From Pontederia crassipes (Eukaryota > Streptophyta > Magnoliopsida > Commelinales > Pontederiaceae), in NCBI GenBank assembly GCA_030549335.1, contig JAUKPH010000018.1:3038001-3102000 (forward strand): DNA of 64,000 bases, given 5' to 3'. Of the stretch, positions 59,080 to 64,000 are shown piece by piece. The first letter of the stretch is position 1. The number at the start of each line of letters is the position of its first letter. The notes under the pieces were generated by a model. That model was not told where the DNA came from, did not search any database, and was given only the letters and a program-made list of their open reading frames with translations. Made by a program: the position numbers and the translations under genes.

Positions 59080-59770
59080 ATAAGAATGTGGAGAGACTCC
59101 TGTCGCTCATTATAGTGACTTGAAGTGGACAAGGTAAAGAGTGTCGTATCAAAGAACATTGCTCCACCTCAAACCGTTAAGATATCAACCGACCGCTAAG
59201 GGTAAGGTGGTTCCACACTCAGCACTCGACAGAAGACGAAGAACCCTATGTTGCAGCCATCTACAACGTGGAGACACCGAGTTGAACTGCAAGGGAACGT
59301 GGAGAGACTCTCGTCGCTCATTAGGGTGACTCAGAACGGACAAGGCATGGAGTGTTATATCAAAGAACCTTGTCCCGCCTCAAGACAGCCGAAACATCAA
59401 GTGATCACCGAGCAAGAGGTGGTCCTATGCTCTTCATTCGGCAGAGGAATGAATGACTCTATGTTGCAACCACTTTCAACATAGAGACATTGAGTCAAGC
59501 CCACAAAAAGACCCGAAGCGTCCCAAAGCGTCCATGGGAAGACTCTTGTCGCTCATCATAGCGACCCAAAGCACCCGAAGCAGACAAGTTGCAAATGTCA
59601 TCATCGAAGAGCTTGTGCTATTTCAAACCGTCGAAATTCCAGAACAATCATCGAGGGTGAGATGGTCCCGTACTTCGCATTTGACGAAAGGGAGATCTTA
59701 TGTCGCGGCTACCCGCAACATGAGGGCATCGAGTCAAGTCATGCAGGTCGAATGATGAGACTCTTCACCA
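59080..59770 (+). repeat. Degenerate tandem repeat of about 215-240 bp, three units
   Basis: The phrase GAGACTC(C/T)(T/C)GTCGCTCAT recurs at about 59093, 59303 and 59539. Each time it is followed by AAAG(A/C)-rich text, a CCTCAAA(C/G)-type phrase and CTATGTTGCA(G/A)CC-type text before the next unit. The units are clearly related but heavily diverged, with no common open frame. Confidence 0.65.
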
Positions 59771-60188
59771 TGTTCTGCACGACCCTGAAGCAACTCTTTT
59801 CCGAGCTATTCCTGAAGGCATACAAGAGTTGTTTCACCCCAAGAAGCCAAACCACACAAGTTGACACTGCATAAGTTGAGAGAAGCTGAAGCCGACAGAG
59901 ACTTGATGGACGGATAGTTGCTTGATGAAATCAGACCGCATATGGCGAACTCCACTAGCGTTGCACAAGTGATGACCCCGGATCGGACGAAGGATCAATA
60001 AGCGAAGTAGGCCTGAGGGAGGAGTCCTCGGTGAGACACCAATGAGCGGGCATTCCTGGCGCTGCGCGATGCTGGTGAAGTAGAAGTCATGGCAAAAAAG
60101 GCGGAATTGAAAGAGACAAGCGAAGTCAAGACTGAGACGAAGGCCCCGAGGAAGCCCGGACAATGGCGTCGGGGGCATCGCCGACTTT

Positions 60189-60200
60189 GGTGGGGGAGAA
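60189..60200 (+). other. LARD-like polypurine tract
   Basis: GGTGGGGGAGAA lies directly before the TGTCACGGG start of the 3' LTR. Confidence 0.85.
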
Positions 60201-60867
60201 TGTCACGGGACATTTTCCCGTTACACGAAGCGTGAAGCCTCGCGGCACTAGTGCCATTCAACTTATAGGTCTTGGTCGCTCAGCGTCAAAATCATGGAAC
60301 ACATCTACCTGCCCCGCACTGCATAATATTGCGGAGTATCAAGCTATCCGCCATTGGGGCATTTATCTTGTAATGCCATCCTTATGAATGGCCAAGTAGG
60401 TGACATTACCCGTAGGATACGTCTTTTGCATCTTCAATATGTAATAAGACTCGTATACCTACGGTACACTGGGAGGAGTTCACTAGTGCCTTTCGAGGCT
60501 CATATGTATGTTATGTTTCATCATATTCAATACAAGCAAGCTTTCCTTTAATTCTAATGTCATGGCCTTAAGTGTAGGGTGGCAACTCACATCGGTGTCC
60601 CTTCGTAGCATCTCGTGGTTCCTCGGCTACCCCTTCGGACTTTAAGCGCCCAAGCACTTGCATTAGCGCCGCAACGCGTTAATGCCACGGTCACGTAATA
60701 AGTAGTCCAACACTCTAGTCATGTCCGTAATCCAATGCTATAAGAGCGACTCTCGGCATAGTCGTCTCGACTATAAAACTTCCGCTGCAACCTCAAAATA
60801 GGTTTGGCTAGGTGCCTATTCGCCTACTCACCGCACAAGGTCTAATGTCCGAAAATGACCCGTAACA
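60201..60867 (+). repeat. LARD-like element 3' LTR
   Basis: It matches 56552-57212 with many substitutions and small indels, so the element is old. It keeps the TATA box CTATAAAACTTCC (about 60771-60783). The terminal hairpin has one mismatch (CCCGTTACA). The LTR ends CCCGTAACA, so start and end are nearly inverted copies over nine bases. Confidence 0.9.
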
Positions 60868-63048
60868 CGATCACTCAACGAGAATCTTGAGTCCTCTAAA
60901 AGGGAAGGACGCAAGAGGCATGTTTGGATTAGTGTCCCATGCATAAGATTTGGGATTAAATGATTATTCAAAAATAATCCCACCCGTTATTGTAACCATC
61001 CATTTGGATATTTGAACCTAGATGGAGGACATCTAAACTTTAGTTTTTTAAAAAAACAATCTCGAGTATTAAACTAGTCCTTCGTGGACAAACAAAAAGC
61101 ATCTTACCAATGAGCTTAACAATCCGAGGAATTAAACCTAACAGGGCAGATTGAGAAGAAGAAAATGAGAGGGGCATGATCAGTTTCAAAGTCCCAACTT
61201 CTTGACACCCCCACAAAAGCAAAGCAATCACCACAGCCAAGAAAATTTTATGTTAAAGTTATGTACTAAACCTATTTAAAGGAAGTCAAAATTAATTTTT
61301 AATCCCAAAACTTATATTTCAATACATAAAATCAATAGAAATTACTAAATTGGGAGGAGGGGGGCCAAAGGGTCAGTGTTGTAAAAAACAGACTCGATGG
61401 GCTAATCAAACTGGTTTGATCTAGATCTAAGTCTTGAAATGTCTCATGGGTCAGTCTTGAGCCAGTCGGACCAAGTTGAACCGATCAAATTTGAATTCAA
61501 CCGTCGAATCAGACAATTTGTCAAAATCAACCACTTTAACAAATCCCTCTAAGAAAAGTTATGTGAAATGTTAGCTACTATTATTTATTTATTTTCTTTG
61601 CATTAATAAGGTTATTTTTTATCATCTTTGAATGTTGAAATAAAAAGTGAATTATCATTAATAAAAAAATTTATTTAATTTATTTATTTTTGTTTACATT
61701 TTATAACTTTATCTTCAACAAATATTAATAGTTAACTTCATGAATTATGAATTTATATATTAAAAACCAAAAGAAAGGATTTTACACTATTGCTAGGGCC
61801 TTACGGATGTTCACAGGGTCTCTTCGGATTTTCCATGAACACCCTACAACGCCCTTTCCACCCCCCTATACCTAGTCCCTCCTTGAAACCTAACATAGAA
61901 TTTGAAAATCGATGTTATTTAAATAAGTTTTAGTTGGGTCCTCTTATTGTCACATATTCTCTTTCGAATTAATTTATTTTTAAATTCTGATTATCAACAT
62001 TTCTATGAGTTGTAAAATATTATTTATAATAGGGGTAAAGGGTATAAATAGAAGTGACTATATAGATTTTAGGTCAGTTATTATCATGCTTGCGCCTTCA
62101 CAACTTTGCTTTCCAAGTCAATATCTGTTCATCTATTTCTTCAATCTAATAATTTTTTTCTATAAACATTTTGTGAACGGCATGATCCTCACAAAACTCG
62201 CCTGCCTATCTACTCAAATTTGATCATGCAATCTCGATTGGCCAGTAAAATTGTCTGACCATACCTCTAATTTTATATACCATCTCTATTTCTATACCAA
62301 ATTTTAGGATCTTAAAATTTCAGTCTTTGAACATCATAATCTTTTTATTTCAATTTTAAGATCGTTCAATGTTATCTTGCAACAGGGTTATTATGTTTTT
62401 TTTATTGTGTTGACTTCAATATTTTACATTAATTATTATTAGTATTATATCTATGATATATATAATATCATGCTTCTTTAGGAACCAATATTTCATTCAT
62501 TATTATTTTTAATAACTATATATAAAATCATATTGTGCTTTGTATATTAAATTTTAAAACTTATGAATACTTGATGATTAATGAACTCTAGTAAAATCAT
62601 ATAATTCCACAAACAAGGGTTGGTGTAGAGTCTTGAGTTCGAGACTCGCCTCATGCAAAACCATTAACAATTAATCAGACAGACCAAGAGGAATACATAT
62701 TTTTCTGAAATTCATGTCTTGATTTATGAATTAGAGAGAGAGAGAGAGAGCACCAACTCAGCATTTTGTTTTGATTTTTGACGAAACAGCTGAACAAATT
62801 CGTGTCTTCCCCGGGAAAGATAAGAGTCTCAGGTAAAAGTGTAAATGCGACAGCTAATTGGACCATTAATACACTGTAAGCTCCAAGTAACAGCAGCACT
62901 TATAAAGATTAACTGCAACAATCTCCGCCGAAGAAGGAAGAGAAAAATGGATCATAAGTGTTACAATTGTTGATTAATGCCGACATGAGTCCACTTGAAG
63001 CAGAAGGATATATTTCCATCTTGCTGAGTCCACATTCTTCCAAGAAAT
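60868..63048. other. AT-rich flank and probable RPT6 3' untranslated end
   Basis: No credible gene on either strand. It holds a short GA repeat (62731-62748), a segment with GACC/CGGTT-type phrases (61420-61510) that may be a decayed repeat, and, nearest to 63048, the presumed 3' untranslated sequence of the minus-strand RPT6 gene. Confidence 0.5.
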
Positions 63049-63189
63049 TTATTTCCACAACTTCCTGAGTGACATGTTCTTCTCGGTCTCTTTCTTCATT
63101 ACTTTAGCAACAGCCATTTCAAAATCTTCCTGGGTGACGTGCACCCTTCTCTCCCTAAGTGCGAACATCCCGGCTTCCGTGCAGACAGC
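63049..63189 (-). CDS. RPT6: 26S proteasome regulatory ATPase RPT6 (subunit 8), last exon
   Basis: On the minus strand 46 codons and a TAA encode [18 protein letters not shown], then [20 protein letters not shown] and MSLRKLWK. This is the C-terminus of the RPT6 AAA-ATPase subunit of the proteasome base as I know it from plants, with essentially one conservative difference (KKET for KKDT). The exon opens after a good acceptor, CTTGGCAG, and ends at TAA 63049-63051. The segment covers the last helix bundle of the AAA C-domain. The subunit helps unfold ubiquitinated proteins and feed them to the 20S core in cytosol and nucleus. The preceding exons must lie beyond 64000, so the intron is at least 0.8 kb. 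No stop or frameshift is seen, so it could belong to an active gene. A retained fragment cannot be excluded without the rest. Confidence 0.93.
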   Translation of the reverse strand, partial: AVCTEAGMFALRERRVHVTQEDFEMAVAKVMKKETEKNMSLRKLWK

Positions 63190-63621
63190 CTGCCAAGTTC
63201 GAAGGATCGTTATTTTCATAATGGAAACCTAATTTATCAGTTATACCAAAAGGAAAAGCCAATGTATTATTTTGTAGTTCAATGTATATAATTGCATGCA
63301 TGTCAACATTACTTTTAAATTCAAAAAATGGGCTTTTTCAGGAATTAATAAAATTAAGGGAGTACAGATAAAAAACATATGCATCAGATCCAACATTTTT
63401 TCCCGAAGAATAATAAATAATAGCATTTGAACAAAGAACCAAATCCTAGTTTTGTGGCAAACAGAAAAACTATTAAGCATCTAAATAAAGTGATAAAAAG
63501 ATCCATGGACAATGTTGGATAAAACTGCTGATGAGTTCCAGACATAGTTCAGTACGATTTTACTACCCCCATGTGCATTTTAGCTTTCTACCAACAGTTG
63601 ACTGCATCGTAGATACGAGTT

Positions 63622-63670
63622 TTTTTTTTTTTTTGAGAGAGAGCAAAGGATGATTACCATTTGTAAATCT
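63622..63670 (-). mobile_element. Tiny 5'-truncated poly(A) retroposon with target duplication
   Basis: The 12-bp direct repeat TAGATACGAGTT (63610-63621 and 63671-63682) flanks 49 bases. On the minus strand these read as about 35 bases ending CTCTCTCTC and then a poly(A) run. This is the layout of target-primed insertion by LINE machinery. The parent sequence cannot be named. Confidence 0.75.
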
Positions 63671-63930
63671 TAGATACGAGTTGAATTTTGAACTACGGTA
63701 TCTATTACAATGGTGACGTTTCCTTCTGACATCTTAAGGTTCTCATGAACTTTTGTGTAACCATATCATGGATCATACATCTATCTTGATAGTGTGGATT
63801 TAACTACTTCAAACTCATTAGGTTCTCTTTCAAACTACAGCTTCCATCAATTTCTTTCAGCTTTTGATCATGTGAATTGACGCATGCAATAACTTAGTGT
63901 AACTGGACATATTTTCCTCTCAAAAAAAAA

Positions 63931-64000
63931 AACAACAACAACAACAAAGCCTTATCCCACTAGGTGGGTCGGCTATACGACGTCATTCCGCTCTATTAGT
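63931..64000 (-). mobile_element. AU-type SINE, 3' part, cut by window edge
   Basis: On the minus strand the sequence reads TATAGCCGACCCACCTAGTG, GGATAAGGCTTTG and TTGTTGTTGTTGTT. This closely follows the 3' end of the plant AU SINE (TAGCCGACCCCACTTAGTGG, GATAAGGCTTTGTTGTTG). The tRNA-related 5' part would lie beyond 64000. It sits in the presumed RPT6 intron. Confidence 0.85.

Larger units (their letters stand above)
57213..60200 (+). other. LARD-like internal region, no pol
   Basis: No domain is recognised. An open stretch at about 58692-58865, continuing after one TGA to 59083, is hydrophilic and ends in a Lys/Ser/Asp-rich segment (KFKSQRGSYYAKDEDSPSKQ). It might be the tail of a decayed gag, but no capsid or zinc knuckle can be read. 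Other frames of 60-110 codons on both strands overlap one another and show no family signs. 57540-57630 contains the repeated phrase CTAGCGCGCTCCGAC. Confidence 0.6.
56552..60867 (+). mobile_element. Non-autonomous LTR retrotransposon (LARD-like)
   Basis: Two similar LTRs (56552-57212, 661 bp; 60201-60867, 667 bp) flank about 2.99 kb. The LTRs begin TGTCACGGG and end GTGACA/GTAACA. CGAT occurs at both outer flanks (56548-56551 and 60868-60871), a short target duplication. A polypurine tract GGTGGGGGAGAA abuts the 3' LTR. No protease, RT or integrase motif is visible in any frame. The primer site is not obvious: the first bases after the 5' LTR (AGTGAATAGCAG) match no common tRNA that I recognise. 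It would need enzymes from another element. The sequence is GC-richer than its surroundings. Confidence 0.88.

Noticed and set aside
57152..60387. Many 60-110-codon frames in the LARD-like element
   Set aside because: GC-rich sequence gives overlapping frames on both strands; none shows catalytic or structural motifs. Only the 58692-59083 stretch was kept, as a weak gag hint.
61420..61510. Possible MITE with CGGTT/AACCG phrases
   Set aside because: No terminal inverted repeats or target duplication could be defined by eye.

Overview
This window is intergenic DNA from a flowering-plant nuclear genome. Three observations support that: En/Spm (CACTA) transposons with CACTACAAGAAAA ends; Tekay, Athila and Tork-type LTR retrotransposons primed by plant tRNA-iMet or tRNA-Asp; and a plant AU-type SINE. 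One fragment of a host gene is recognisable, the last coding exon of a 26S proteasome ATPase RPT6 on the minus strand at 63049-63189. I cannot name the species. Nearly everything else is transposon sitting inside transposon, and almost every coding frame is broken.

Layout. (1) 1-17097: a Ty3/gypsy chromovirus (Tekay/Del type) on the plus strand, 5' LTR cut by the window edge, 3' LTR complete. Its reverse transcriptase is split by a minus-strand Athila-type remnant (4263-12143), whose LTR is itself split by a nearly complete copia element (6057-10708). (2) 17436-43854: a CACTA element (CACTA-1) with intact ends and a TAT target duplication. Its transposase is split by an Athila composite (22934-41748) that has three LTRs and two internal regions but only one target duplication, GAGGT. 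(3) 44250-54578: a second CACTA element (CACTA-2, duplication ACA) with both TNPD-like and TNPA-like genes and a solo LTR (51873-53496, duplication GTGAC) in an intron near its 3' end. (4) 56284-56455: a pure TTA microsatellite. (5) 56552-60867: a non-autonomous LTR element (LARD-like) without recognisable pol domains. (6) 60868-64000: AT-rich flank, the RPT6 exon, and two small retroposons in what should be an RPT6 intron.

Relative order of insertion can be read directly: the Athila remnant is younger than the Tekay element and older than the copia; the Athila composite is younger than CACTA-1; the solo LTR is younger than CACTA-2. Nothing here works as an operon or pathway. The main signals are genome dynamics: a tandem three-LTR retroelement made by duplication, two deletions sealed with templated filler DNA, nonsense codons that are nearly all compatible with cytosine deamination, and several conspicuous short repeats in LTRs and transposon ends (TCGACC palindromes, GATAACTT motifs, TAGCGTC and CGACGG subterminal arrays, GC-rich leader minisatellite).

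Limits: boundaries with target duplications are precise to the base. Intron/exon limits, domain edges and family names (Tekay, Athila, Tork) rest on protein motifs read by eye, not on database searches.
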